Source of the DNA: a virus
DNA length: 42,531 nt
IMG/VR virus record: IMGVR_UViG_3300027906_000045
Location: 1 to 42,531 of that record
Reading direction: 5' to 3' (one strand)
In this document: piece after piece, positions 1-7,929 of the stretch
Position numbering within the stretch: position 1 is the stretch's first letter
How the letters are laid out: each line of letters begins with the position of its first letter
Notes under the pieces: generated by a model
Seen by the model: only the letters and a program-made list of their open reading frames with translations
Database searches by the model: none
What the model was told of the DNA's origin: nothing
Position numbers and translations under genes: made by a program

Positions 1-707
1 TTCCCCATCATATCAGAAAGTACATCTTTCCAAGTTTGATGGAATTCGCAATTTCTGTAATTTTTAAACCATGGTCCGCCTTCTGTATAGTGTAAAGCTC
101 TAGGAGTTCCATCATTCTTTTCTACAACATCAGTAATGCCATCAGGCTCATACCAACCAACTAGAAAGTTCCAATCAGTTGGCAGAGCTCCTACTTCACT
201 ATCGTCTAACCAACTAAATCTATGAAAGTATTTTCCATCATAGTTAGGATTGTTAACCATATCTACTGTAATTTTTTGATTGCTAGGATGTCCACAGTTC
301 CATAGTACTACACTTGACCAATTCTTTCTAGGATATTGTGTTTGTACTTGTCCGTCCATCTTTGTTCCTGGTTTAGGTGTGTAGTCATGTTGTACACACA
401 TAACAGCATACTTGTCATCTGCTAGTGCAAATAAATTATCTACATCTTCTAAGAATACTATATCACTATCACAAAATAATGCCCAACCTTCGTAATTCAT
501 TAAGTGTGGAATTAAGAAACGTGTAAAAGTAAACTCTGTACTAGCAAGTTTATCTTCACCTCTCCAATATAATTTATTATCTCTTAATTCTTTTTGCTTT
601 AATGGAATAACTTCTATGTCTTTGTTATGTTGCCATATGCTATGCTCACAAACTTGATATGCAATATCTTCTCTTGTGTCATACCCTACAAATACTCTGT
701 TGCTCAT
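1..707 (-). CDS. Glycosyltransferase, GT-A type, C-terminus cut by window edge
   Basis: The reading frame starts at 707 (MSNRVFVGYDTRED) and stays open to the left edge, giving at least 235 residues. The N-terminal 'VFVGYDTRED' strand and the central 'FCDSDIVFL' segment, with a DSD (DxD) metal- and nucleotide-sugar-binding motif, are typical of GT-A glycosyltransferases; 'DGTPRALHYTEGGPWF' later in the frame fits an acceptor-side loop of GT8-like enzymes. It probably moves a sugar from a nucleotide donor in the cytoplasm, acceptor unknown. Its ATG overlaps the stop of the upstream methyltransferase (ATGA, 704-707), so the two are translationally coupled and belong to one surface-sugar operon. 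The exact GT family and the missing C-terminus cannot be judged here. Confidence 0.75.
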   Translation of the reverse strand, partial: MSNRVFVGYDTREDIAYQVCEHSIWQHNKDIEVIPLKQKELRDNKLYWRGEDKLASTEFTFTRFLIPHLMNYEGWALFCDSDIVFLEDVDNLFALADDKYAVMCVQHDYTPKPGTKMDGQVQTQYPRKNWSSVVLWNCGHPSNQKITVDMVNNPNYDGKYFHRFSWLDDSEVGALPTDWNFLVGWYEPDGITDVVEKNDGTPRALHYTEGGPWFKNYRNCEFHQTWKDVLSDMMG

Positions 708-1399
708 GCTACTTCTTTCTTTACGTATATTGCCTTACCATCAATATTATATATCTCTAGCTTATTTCCAAACACCTCATGAAAGGCTTTTTTACTACCT
801 TGCCAACTTCCATAATCGTCCATTACCATATATCCGCCTACAACCAATTTAGGCCAAAGTACTTGTAATTCCTTTAATGTTGACTCATACCAATCTGTAT
901 CTAGTCTTAATAGTGCAATTTTATCTGGAATATTTTTTGGATCGTTTAATGTTTGTACAATATCGCCTTTAACGAATGTTGTTTGTTCCATAGGCATATT
1001 AAATTTTGATAAGTTTTCTTTTACTTCTTGTATTTCTGATCTGCACCATTGATCGAAACCACGTTTTGCTTTACCACTATCTTTAGCATAACCTCTAGTA
1101 ACTCCGTCAGCTTGTAATCTAAAATCATTATCAGTTGGTGTAGTCATTCCTTCAAACGTATCAAATAACCAAAACTTTCTTTTACTATTTGTGTTTGCTA
1201 ACCAGGCAGATATAATTTGTCCGCCTTTCCATACACCGCACTCTACTATGTCACCTTCTATCTTATTGGCGTCTAGCTGTTGCACAGCAACGTATGTATG
1301 CGCCAAACGTCTGCCACTAGTCATACTGTAATCAGCTGACTTTAAAACAGCTTCTTTAACTTCTTCTGTAGGATTTTTATAAAGACTATAATCTATCAT
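704..1399 (-). CDS. TylF/macrocin-O-methyltransferase-like SAM methyltransferase
   Basis: This 231-residue protein has the TylF-type pattern: an N-terminal helix region with 'SGRRLAHTYVAVQQ', a SAM-binding motif 'GDIVECGVWKGG' (about residues 49-60), 'FWLFDTFEGM' (motif II acidic strand), 'LLRLDTDWYEST' and 'GGYMVMDDYGSW' (metal-binding DD). TylF enzymes O-methylate sugars in antibiotics and surface glycans. It sits between a nucleotidyltransferase-cupin and a glycosyltransferase with 4-bp overlaps on both sides, so the likely substrate is a sugar on the same glycan, acting in the cytoplasm. The family call is from motifs; the substrate is inference. Confidence 0.8.
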   Translation of the reverse strand: MIDYSLYKNPTEEVKEAVLKSADYSMTSGRRLAHTYVAVQQLDANKIEGDIVECGVWKGGQIISAWLANTNSKRKFWLFDTFEGMTTPTDNDFRLQADGVTRGYAKDSGKAKRGFDQWCRSEIQEVKENLSKFNMPMEQTTFVKGDIVQTLNDPKNIPDKIALLRLDTDWYESTLKELQVLWPKLVVGGYMVMDDYGSWQGSKKAFHEVFGNKLEIYNIDGKAIYVKKEVA

Positions 1400-2169
1400 C
1401 TAGTAAATTCCTTTCTTTCAATGTCTGCTTCAACGCATTCATCTCCATATTGTACTTCTAATATATGGCAAGGAACATCTTTTTCATTAATACCTTTATG
1501 CCAAATTTCTTTACCTATTTGGTATCCTGTGTTAGTTGCTGGTAGTGTTACTTCTTGTATACCTGCAGGACCGTCTGTAACAACTATACACTCACCTTTT
1601 AATACGTACCAATGTTCTGCACGTTTAAAATGTCTTTGCATACTTAAACTACTTTTAGGATCTATCACAAGTTCTTTTACTTTATAACCAGGTTGATTAT
1701 CTAATACTCTATACCAACCCCAATTACGTTTTGTTTTAGGGTATTTATACTCTTCTAAAATCCAACTACTAGAGTTCTTTTTATCAGTACCGCCAACACC
1801 AAATACAAATGAAATTTCTCCATTGTCTTTGTAAACTTCCATTTCAGGAATGTTCTTTTCTGTTCGATCGCCACCATTACAAAATATAATTTGGTTACCA
1901 CTTTTACGTAATTTTAATTTGAAGATTGCACCGCAGGCAGTATTATCAGAGTCGTCCCAAGTTATTACTTCGTCGACCATTTTTAAATTTTGTATAATTG
2001 TTTTCCGTTCTTTGAGAGGCATAAACGGTAAACCTTTTTTACGAGTTAACCACTCGTCACTATTAAGCCCGACGACTAATTTGTCGCCGAGCTTTTTAGC
2101 TTCTTCGAAATAAGATATATGTCCAGAATGTAGTGGATCAAAGCCACCTGTTACTAATACAACCTTCAT
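1396..2169 (-). CDS. Fusion: HldE-C/cytidylyltransferase-like domain plus type II PMI-like cupin
   Basis: There are two domains. Residues 1 to about 125 are a small nucleotidyltransferase: 'VTGGFDPLHSGH' with the HxGH motif at residues 14-17 and 'VVGLNSDEW', as in the adenylyl/cytidylyltransferases that include the HldE C-terminus. Residues about 148-250 look like the cupin half of type II mannose-6-phosphate isomerase: 'NWGWYRVLD', 'KVKELVIDP', 'LSMQRHFKRAEHWYVLKGE', with probable metal ligands His180, Glu185 and His186. The product would be a cytoplasmic enzyme making or isomerising an activated sugar. The start is fixed by the first beta strand, which begins at Met1. There is no Shine-Dalgarno; a TTTAAATA box lies exactly 5 nt upstream. 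The substrate is unknown. Confidence 0.78.
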   Translation of the reverse strand: MKVVLVTGGFDPLHSGHISYFEEAKKLGDKLVVGLNSDEWLTRKKGLPFMPLKERKTIIQNLKMVDEVITWDDSDNTACGAIFKLKLRKSGNQIIFCNGGDRTEKNIPEMEVYKDNGEISFVFGVGGTDKKNSSSWILEEYKYPKTKRNWGWYRVLDNQPGYKVKELVIDPKSSLSMQRHFKRAEHWYVLKGECIVVTDGPAGIQEVTLPATNTGYQIGKEIWHKGINEKDVPCHILEVQYGDECVEADIERKEFTR

Positions 2170-2174
2170 AGTTG

Positions 2175-2182
2175 TATTTAAA
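2175..2182 (-). promoter_or_regulatory. Late-promoter-like box TTTAAATA, 5 nt before ATG
   Basis: TTTAAATA on the minus strand ends 5 nt (CAACT) before the ATG at 2169, with no ribosome binding site between. Six of eight bases match T4 TATAAATA plus the same geometry as at genes starting 7916, 9514, 13885 and 18006. It is the weakest match of that group. Confidence 0.4.
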
Positions 2183-2184
2183 TT

Positions 2185-2808
2185 TTATCTGGCTTCTGCT
2201 TCTACGAATTGAATCATTGTTTCTGGATCAGTACAAGTGTAAGGATCATCGTCCTCACCTTTGTGGTTAAATCCGGGCTCTACAAATGCTTCTTTAACTA
2301 AACCGTTCTCAGCATAAAGTGAATATCTCCAGCTACGGTTAGCAAATCCTTTGTCTCTTTTAGTACATAACATACCCATTGAGTCTGTAAAGTCTCCGTT
2401 ACCATCTGCTAATAATTTTACTTTTTCTATGCCAAGTTCTTTAGCCCAAGCATTCATTACAAAGCCGTCATTTACTGATACACAATACACTTCATCTATT
2501 CCAGCCGCCTTAAACCTATCATACATTTCTTCGTATGCTGGTAATTGCTTTGTGGAACAAGTTGGTGTAAATGCACCTGGTAAACTAAACAAAACGATCT
2601 TCTTATTTGCAAATAAATCTGCTGACTGTTGATTAAAAAACTCTCCAGCAACTCTTTGTACAAAACATTCATTTGGAATAGTATCCCATTTTTGAATAGC
2701 TTGTCTTGAGCCTGGTAAGTCAGTTCTCTCAGCATGATTTACTTTAGGTCTTGTGTTGCCGCCATATTGTTTAGCAACTTGACCTGGTTGAGTCTCGCTC
2801 ATTTTCAT
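2185..2808 (-). CDS. Peroxiredoxin, Prx5 type
   Basis: Residues 74-90 carry 'FSLPGAFTPTCSTKQLP', the Prx5/AhpC-TSA signature with peroxidatic Cys84 (Thr81 three before it), followed by 'VYCVSVNDGFVMNAWAKEL' as in Prx5. It would reduce hydrogen peroxide or organic hydroperoxides in the infected cell using a host thiol donor; no glutaredoxin domain is fused to it. The 207 residues are longer than plain Prx5 (about 160), with extra residues (about 1-35) at the N-terminus. The start at 2808 has AAAGGAAA upstream; Met3 is a second possible start. It lies between the recombination block and the sugar genes. It probably protects host or nascent DNA from oxidative damage, which is inference. Confidence 0.9.
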   Translation of the reverse strand: MKMSETQPGQVAKQYGGNTRPKVNHAERTDLPGSRQAIQKWDTIPNECFVQRVAGEFFNQQSADLFANKKIVLFSLPGAFTPTCSTKQLPAYEEMYDRFKAAGIDEVYCVSVNDGFVMNAWAKELGIEKVKLLADGNGDFTDSMGMLCTKRDKGFANRSWRYSLYAENGLVKEAFVEPGFNHKGEDDDPYTCTDPETMIQFVEAEAR

Positions 2809-2825
2809 AATGTTTTCCTTTAATC

Positions 2826-3281
2826 CTAAAGACTTGCGTCTTCCATTCCTGCAACTCGTAACTTAACTATGTTAGTAAGTTGCCATTGTTTTTGGTCTAA
2901 TGCCTTTGTTACGCCTAACCATTTATTACGCATTAATGCAAACTCGTTAATTATTTTTTCATAATCAACAACGTCAGCTTCGCCGTCTACATATTTTTCA
3001 ACGTCTCTGCTTGATAATGCTCGTGCATAATTCTCTAAATACTTTTTAAAAAAACTACTTCTTAAACGTCTTAATTCGATGTTTAGGTATTCTAGTATTG
3101 CTTCTAACTCTTGCAACTGATTAAATCGTTGCTCAACTATACCAGGCATCTCTGCCGCGGCCTTTTCTACATTACCTTTAATACGAATTTGTTTTTTAGC
3201 TTCGTCTAATTCGTCTTCAAAGTACTGTATAGCCTTAGGTATATTGTTAATATCTTTAGCAATATCAGAATACCAACCCAT
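2826..3281 (-). CDS. uvsY: UvsY-like recombination mediator
   Basis: A 151-residue, helix-rich, highly charged protein. Its size and position (just downstream of uvsX) match T4 UvsY (137 residues), the hexameric mediator that loads UvsX onto gp32-coated ssDNA. The segment 'RSSFFKKYLENYARALSSRDVEKYVDGE' (in two parts) and the C-terminal 'DQKQWQLTNIVKLRVAGMED' resemble marine T4-like UvsY, which ends in a similar helix before an acidic tail. The ATG overlaps the stop of the upstream small gene (TAATG at 3281). Sequence similarity to T4 itself is weak, so the call leans on context. Confidence 0.72.
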   Translation of the reverse strand: MGWYSDIAKDINNIPKAIQYFEDELDEAKKQIRIKGNVEKAAAEMPGIVEQRFNQLQELEAILEYLNIELRRLRSSFFKKYLENYARALSSRDVEKYVDGEADVVDYEKIINEFALMRNKWLGVTKALDQKQWQLTNIVKLRVAGMEDASL

Positions 3282-3511
3282 TAATAATCCTCGTCATCAA
3301 TTTCGTCATCGTAGTCAACGTCTTCTTCCAAATAATAACCAATGGCTTTGTCAAGTTCATGATCAGAACCTAAAGCATCTCTAAATGCTTCGTCTTCAGT
3401 TCCAAAATCAGCACATAAATCAACATACTTTTCAGCAACTGTTTCAATATGTTTCTTGTCAATGTATTCTTTGAATACTTGCCACGTTTCTACTATCTGC
3501 GTACCGTCCAT
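3281..3511 (-). CDS. Small acidic protein between uvsX and uvsY
   Basis: A 76-residue protein that I do not recognise. It is very acidic, ending in a run of Asp/Glu/Tyr ('EEDVDYDDEIDDEDY'), with no transmembrane segment or cysteine pair. It starts 5 bp after the uvsX stop and overlaps uvsY by one base, so it is translated with them. The position suggests a role in recombination or a DNA-mimic tail that modulates UvsX, UvsY or gp32; that is inference only. Confidence 0.7.
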   Translation of the reverse strand: MDGTQIVETWQVFKEYIDKKHIETVAEKYVDLCADFGTEDEAFRDALGSDHELDKAIGYYLEEDVDYDDEIDDEDY

Positions 3512-3516
3512 AAGTC

Positions 3517-4578
3517 TTACTCCTCAGTGGTTGTTTCATCAACTTCCTGCACAGGTTCTTCTGTGGATAACTTCTCGAAGTCACTCATAATTATGTCTAG
3601 TTTCTCACCAGACCAGTCTTTTCGATATTCAAGTGTTTCCTTGCCCGTGCTATCAACGTATTTAAGTCTATTGCCTTGTTGATTTAACAGGCCTTTTTTC
3701 TCAAATAGGTCAACTAGACCACTATATGGATTCATTCCAGTTTCATATGGAATTTTAACTTGTACGCCTTCAAACGGTTTTGCATATCTAGTTTTCATAA
3801 CTTTACAACCCGCTCTAATACCACGTACATCGGTAACTTTCTTACCATCTTCGTCCTCTTTTAGTTTCAATTTCTTCATTGCTACTACAATAGAACTTGC
3901 ATAGATAAATCCTTGTCCACCTGATATTTTATCATCTGGATCAAACATATCTTGTGATGCGTAAGTGTGATTAGTACATACTAATCCAACGTTGTGTGAA
4001 CCAATCATGTTAACTGTATTTCTAACAAGTGATGTAAGTGCTTTAGGTTTTCTACCCATATCACCCTTCATATCACCTTTATTAAACTGATCAACATCTG
4101 TTGGTGTAAGTAACATACCCAAACTATCAATAACAAATAACACTTTAGGTCTTTCTTCCTCAGGTGTTTCTCTGTAGTCATTCATAAATGTTGATATAGT
4201 TTTTGCTACATCATCAATCATTGACATATTAAGTTTAAGTAGTTTTTCATCACTAGTGTCAACGTTTAATGCTTGTAACCAAGTTTCATCTAAAGCATTC
4301 TCTGAGTCAATCAAAACAACAAATATGCCTTGCTCTTGTGCCGCCTTTACAATGTTACCTGCACAAATATATGATTTACCTGCACCAGATTCACCTGCAA
4401 AAACAGTTACCTTACCCATTGGAACGCCTTTATTAAAGTCGCCACTAATTAAATAATTGAGTGCATAATTACCTGTACTAATCCAATCAGTTGGATCATG
4501 AAATCCAGCACTCATTCCTGTAATAGATTTAGTTAAGTTTTTACGAAACTTAGAAACGTCAAATGCCTTGTTAGCCAT
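3517..4578 (-). CDS. uvsX: UvsX, RecA-like recombinase
   Basis: A 353-residue RecA-family ATPase. Walker A is GESGAGKS (residues 62-69), a catalytic-strand motif 'VVLIDSENALDE' is at 87-98, and Walker B 'VLFVIDSLG' is at 146-154; 'NMIGSHNVGLVCTNHTY' follows as the allosteric segment. It forms filaments on ssDNA and drives strand exchange and recombination-dependent replication, with gp32 and UvsY as partners. The C-terminus is acidic ('TEEPVQEVDETTTEE'), as in other phage UvsX. The start at 4578 has GGAG at good spacing. gp32, encoded upstream, is separated by a 7-bp GC-rich hairpin. Confidence 0.95.
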   Translation of the reverse strand: MANKAFDVSKFRKNLTKSITGMSAGFHDPTDWISTGNYALNYLISGDFNKGVPMGKVTVFAGESGAGKSYICAGNIVKAAQEQGIFVVLIDSENALDETWLQALNVDTSDEKLLKLNMSMIDDVAKTISTFMNDYRETPEEERPKVLFVIDSLGMLLTPTDVDQFNKGDMKGDMGRKPKALTSLVRNTVNMIGSHNVGLVCTNHTYASQDMFDPDDKISGGQGFIYASSIVVAMKKLKLKEDEDGKKVTDVRGIRAGCKVMKTRYAKPFEGVQVKIPYETGMNPYSGLVDLFEKKGLLNQQGNRLKYVDSTGKETLEYRKDWSGEKLDIIMSDFEKLSTEEPVQEVDETTTEE

Positions 4579-4603
4579 TATTACTCCTTAATCCTATGTA
4601 CTT

Positions 4604-4626
4604 GGGGTTGCCGTGCAGACAACCCC
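4604..4626 (-). terminator. GC-rich hairpin between gp32 and uvsX
   Basis: GGGGTTG (4604-4610) and CAACCCC (4620-4626) form a perfect 7-bp stem with a 9-nt loop, 16 bp after the gp32 stop. There is no T-run after it on the minus strand, so it is more likely an attenuator, pause or mRNA-end-protecting stem than a full terminator. Confidence 0.5.
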
Positions 4627-4641
4627 TTATACAATATTAGT

Positions 4642-5616
4642 TTACGACTGTCTGTTACGGATCATCGCTAGGATGTCTTCCGCTTTATTATTGTCAGCCG
4701 GTGCTTCAGTTGTTGCTGGAGCATCAGTTGTAGTAGGTTGTGCTACTGCCTCTGCTACTTTTGGTGCTTCTGGAGCCGCCGCTGGAGCAGGTGTTGGTGT
4801 AGTAGCTTTTACAGGATCACCTGTTTGTGCTTTTACACCAGCTGGTCTAAAGTATTGACCAAACTGTTCCAAATCGTATGCTTCACCATCAACAGATGCT
4901 TCAAACATCTTCTTGATGACACCAACTTCAACCTCACTTGGTTTCTTAGGTAAGTAATCACCTAAATTAAACAAGCCATGGTCTTCAATAGCTTTATACT
5001 CTTCTTCACTTAATGGTCTCTCTTTACGAGCCCAGTTTGAAGTTGAGTAGTCGGCATATCCACCTTTAGAAGTTTTCGCAATTCTAAAGTCTACACCTGA
5101 TGTATAATCAGTTGGTAACTCATTCATATCAGGATCCATTAATGCTCCCTTAATAATTTGGAAGATTTGTGGTCCAATAATCATTCGTCTAATTGGATTT
5201 GCTGGAGTTGAATCCTCTTTTAAAGGATTGTCTGTAACAAAGCCTTGGAAAACATATGAACGTTTTTTCCAATATTTACGTCCCATATCTTCTAAGTTTT
5301 TGTCTTTAAACCATCCACGTACTTCTGAAAGTACTGGACAAGTTTCACTATACATTTCCATACAAGGTACTTGCACTTGTACTGGACGAGAGTCTGTCTC
5401 GCCTTTAATACCAGCAAAAGGTAGTTTGATCATCAAACGTTCTTGCCAGAAAAATGTATTGTTTTCGTCGCCATCTGGAAGGAAACGGACAGTTGATGTC
5501 TCGCCTTCTTTTAAGTTCCAAAATGGGTAAATGGCGTTGTCGCCGCCTGTGGAAGATCCCGATGAGCGGGTTTCCTGTTCTTTAAGTTTTGCACGAATTT
5601 CTGCTAATGTAGCCAT
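4642..5616 (-). CDS. 32: gp32 single-stranded DNA-binding protein
   Basis: A 324-residue protein with the gp32 layout: a short basic N-terminal arm (MATLAEIRAKLKEQE) for cooperative binding, an OB-fold core about residues 25-240, a Pro/Ala/Thr-rich linker about 255-305 and the conserved C-terminal tip 'AEDILAMIRNRQS'. It coats ssDNA in replication and repair and recruits UvsX, UvsY and polymerase factors. The T4 zinc site is degenerate: Cys85 and Cys93 remain ('VPCMEMYSETCPVL'), but the third cysteine position is Leu96 and no matching histidine is seen, as in other marine T4-like gp32. The start has a strong AGGAGG. A sigma70-like promoter and an inverted repeat lie upstream. Confidence 0.93.
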   Translation of the reverse strand: MATLAEIRAKLKEQETRSSGSSTGGDNAIYPFWNLKEGETSTVRFLPDGDENNTFFWQERLMIKLPFAGIKGETDSRPVQVQVPCMEMYSETCPVLSEVRGWFKDKNLEDMGRKYWKKRSYVFQGFVTDNPLKEDSTPANPIRRMIIGPQIFQIIKGALMDPDMNELPTDYTSGVDFRIAKTSKGGYADYSTSNWARKERPLSEEEYKAIEDHGLFNLGDYLPKKPSEVEVGVIKKMFEASVDGEAYDLEQFGQYFRPAGVKAQTGDPVKATTPTPAPAAAPEAPKVAEAVAQPTTTDAPATTEAPADNNKAEDILAMIRNRQS

Positions 5617-5665
5617 AATATAAGCCTCCTATAATTGTTAAGCCTTCGTTGCTTGTGCCTGTTAA

Positions 5666-5694
5666 TAGTGTAGCACAGTTTATATACTACACTA
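5666..5694. promoter_or_regulatory. Inverted repeat over the gp32 promoter -10 region
   Basis: TAGTGTAG (5666-5673) and CTACACTA (5687-5694) are perfect 8-bp inverted arms around a 13-nt spacer. The right arm overlaps the predicted -10 of the gp32 promoter and the left arm lies just past the expected transcription start, so an operator for a repressor is more likely than an RNA hairpin. Confidence 0.5.
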
Positions 5695-5712
5695 ATATAC
5701 TTATAAAGTCAA
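5684..5712 (-). promoter_or_regulatory. Sigma70-like promoter for gp32-uvsX-uvsY
   Basis: On the minus strand TTGACT (5712-5707, 5/6 to consensus) is 17 nt from TAGTAT (5689-5684, 4/6), leaving a leader of about 60 nt before the gp32 ATG at 5616. This looks like host RNA polymerase recognition, fitting early or middle expression of the recombination block. Together with the inverted repeat it accounts for the 131-bp gene-free stretch 5617-5747. Confidence 0.6.
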
Positions 5713-5747
5713 CCTTCATGTTGCCAAAAAAGTGACTTTATAAATTC

Positions 5748-7916
5748 TTATACACCTGCTAGGTGTTTAATTCTTTCCATCTCGCGATCTTTACCTTGCT
5801 TTAGTCTAGCAATCATTTTTTCTGCAAATGGTATTGCTTTGTCGCCAAACTCTTTTTCACAAGCTGTAACTATCGCTGTTTCGCCTTTTGGAAATGAGTT
5901 AGAAGTGTAGTCGTAATGTGATTTAACCAATTCTTCTAATCTTTCGCTAGGTTTTCTTTTGTCTTCTTTTGCCTTTTCAATACTTCCGTCTGGATTCATT
6001 TTAACAGCAATATCATCTTCGCCTTCTTTGTATCCTTTTTCTTTTGCTTCTGAATCCAATTCTGCTTTACGTCTCATAATTTCTTTTTTAAGTTTCTCAT
6101 CTTTATGAGTGTTTGGATCCATTTGGATATCTTGGATAGCTTTTTTCTTTGCTTGATAATCTTCTTTATCTTTGATTCCAGTATTTCTATCTTCTGTAGC
6201 CATATCACCTGTATCAATTTTTGATAAAATACTTGGTGCTTTAGCTTTAATATATTTCATTACTAAAGGTCGTACATCTGTGCTCGATTCTTTCTGTCCT
6301 ACTTGTTTGAACATATCTAATAGTAATGGGTCGTCTATGACTCCCTTTAAACTCATAACAGCATTGTTACCGTTAACACCTGCTTGAAATTCGCTAGCCA
6401 TTAAGCCATTTAGTTTTTTAATCGCGGCTTGTTGGTCAGCTCCTTGTCCATCGATTAAAGCATCTTCAGTTTCTCCCACTATGTTTGAAAGTTCACTTTC
6501 AAATTCATCTTCTGGTGATAAAGTTTCGTTAGCTTGATATCCTGCTTTGTCCAATGCATCAATAACTGCATCTCTTGGACTCATAGTATGTACAATAACT
6601 CCACCTTGTCGCATTTCATCTGGCTCACAAGTAGCTTTGATACCAGACTTCGAAAGTTCGTATTGCATTTCTTCGCAATCTTTTTCGCTTATGCCTCTGT
6701 CCTCATCATAGTCTCCGTCAATGTCTATTGCGTGTGCGTGTGCTTCGTCACCGCCTTCATATCCACTAGCTTCGTCTTTAATAAGTTCTTGTTGATGTGC
6801 TTCTAGTTCCTCTATTGAATCAAAAGGTCCACCTGTCATCTTACCATCTTTGTAAGAATAAAATTTTCCTTTTTCGTGTTTAGCCGCAAGTCCGTATTTG
6901 TTCATTCCCATATCGGAAACTTCACCTAATAAATCTTCTGGGCTAACTTCTTCAACTTGTTTCTTTTCTTTTACTAAATTATAAATGTATGGAAAAACGT
7001 TTTTCAGTTCTTCGTTGAAAGTTCTAATTGTTAATTCATCAATCCAACTGTTTTGTAGTTCTTCTGGAACTTCTTCGTTAACAACTGGAGTAAAGTTTTT
7101 AAATGCTTCTGCGTAATGAGTTGGTCTTTGTAATTTCATTACTTCCATTTTAATACTGTCAAGTCTTTCATTAACAATATCCATGTAACCTTTTAAGCCT
7201 TCTGCCATTACTGCTGAACGGTTCATGTATGTTTTAAACTGACGTAGCTTTGATAATTCTTCGCTGAGTGAAACGATATGTTTACCAAAGTCATCGTATA
7301 AGTTTCCGCCTTCGCTTACGTGTCTTGCTAAAGCTCTTGCTCCGTTTAAATGTCTAAATGGATACTTAAATCTTTCTCCATTTTCTGATTCTATATAAAG
7401 GCTGTGTACGTGTTGTGTTCTTGCTCCAGGAACTTCTTGGTTCACTGGTTGCGTATGTTTAAGTACTAGCCTAGCTTTGTCAACATCTTCGTAACTTGTT
7501 CTACTAGTGCCGTACATTTTAGATTCACTCATTGTTTTCTCTCCGGCAGTTTTAGTTAAGTGTGCGTAATCTCTTTTATCAAGATTAGATTTAGTTATAT
7601 CACGTGTATCAAAGTTAAGCATATTTCTTTTTGAAAAAGTACGTAGTTCTTTTAAGAAGTCGAACCAACTACTTCTGATACTGTCTGGCTGTTCGCTAAT
7701 AAATGATGTATTGTAAGTAACTGCAACTTCTTTTTCACTTAAAGATATGCTTACTTTACCTAAATTATCTTCACCAACTTTGTAATCAAAGTCAAAGTAA
7801 CGTGCAAGTTTAGGCTCGTCAGTTACAACACCTTCGGCATCGCCGAGTGTTACTGATGGGAATCTACCCCTAATTTTAGCAAATAGCTGATCTGATATAT
7901 ATTCCATATTGCTCAT
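5748..7916 (-). CDS. Large protein of unknown function (722 residues)
   Basis: I do not recognise a family. The protein is hydrophilic and mostly helical. Residues 1 to about 320 look like one domain (with 'SWFDFLKELRTFSKRNML' and 'HVHSLYIESENGERFKYPF'). Residues about 340-400 have 'KYGLAAKHEKGKFYSYKDG', and a His/Asp cluster 'GGDEAHAHAIDIDGDYDED' at about 393-411 could bind metal. A Lys/Glu-rich segment runs about 600-680. There is no signal peptide or membrane segment. It follows gp17 by 8 bp and has a GGTAAATA late box exactly 5 nt before its ATG, so it should be a late protein, perhaps in the virion or in capsid assembly; that is inference. Met4 is an alternative start. Confidence 0.8.
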   Translation of the reverse strand: MSNMEYISDQLFAKIRGRFPSVTLGDAEGVVTDEPKLARYFDFDYKVGEDNLGKVSISLSEKEVAVTYNTSFISEQPDSIRSSWFDFLKELRTFSKRNMLNFDTRDITKSNLDKRDYAHLTKTAGEKTMSESKMYGTSRTSYEDVDKARLVLKHTQPVNQEVPGARTQHVHSLYIESENGERFKYPFRHLNGARALARHVSEGGNLYDDFGKHIVSLSEELSKLRQFKTYMNRSAVMAEGLKGYMDIVNERLDSIKMEVMKLQRPTHYAEAFKNFTPVVNEEVPEELQNSWIDELTIRTFNEELKNVFPYIYNLVKEKKQVEEVSPEDLLGEVSDMGMNKYGLAAKHEKGKFYSYKDGKMTGGPFDSIEELEAHQQELIKDEASGYEGGDEAHAHAIDIDGDYDEDRGISEKDCEEMQYELSKSGIKATCEPDEMRQGGVIVHTMSPRDAVIDALDKAGYQANETLSPEDEFESELSNIVGETEDALIDGQGADQQAAIKKLNGLMASEFQAGVNGNNAVMSLKGVIDDPLLLDMFKQVGQKESSTDVRPLVMKYIKAKAPSILSKIDTGDMATEDRNTGIKDKEDYQAKKKAIQDIQMDPNTHKDEKLKKEIMRRKAELDSEAKEKGYKEGEDDIAVKMNPDGSIEKAKEDKRKPSERLEELVKSHYDYTSNSFPKGETAIVTACEKEFGDKAIPFAEKMIARLKQGKDREMERIKHLAGV

Positions 7917-7921
7917 ATATG

Positions 7922-7929
7922 TATTTACC
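7922..7929 (-). promoter_or_regulatory. Late-promoter-like box GGTAAATA, 5 nt before ATG
   Basis: GGTAAATA then CATAT then the ATG at 7916. There is no Shine-Dalgarno in the gap. The box overlaps the last codons of gp17. Same spacing as the boxes at 9520 and 13891. Confidence 0.5.

Noticed and set aside
1850-2632. Plus-strand frames opposite the fusion enzyme and peroxiredoxin
   Set aside because: No ribosome binding sites, no recognisable domains, fully antisense to well-supported genes.
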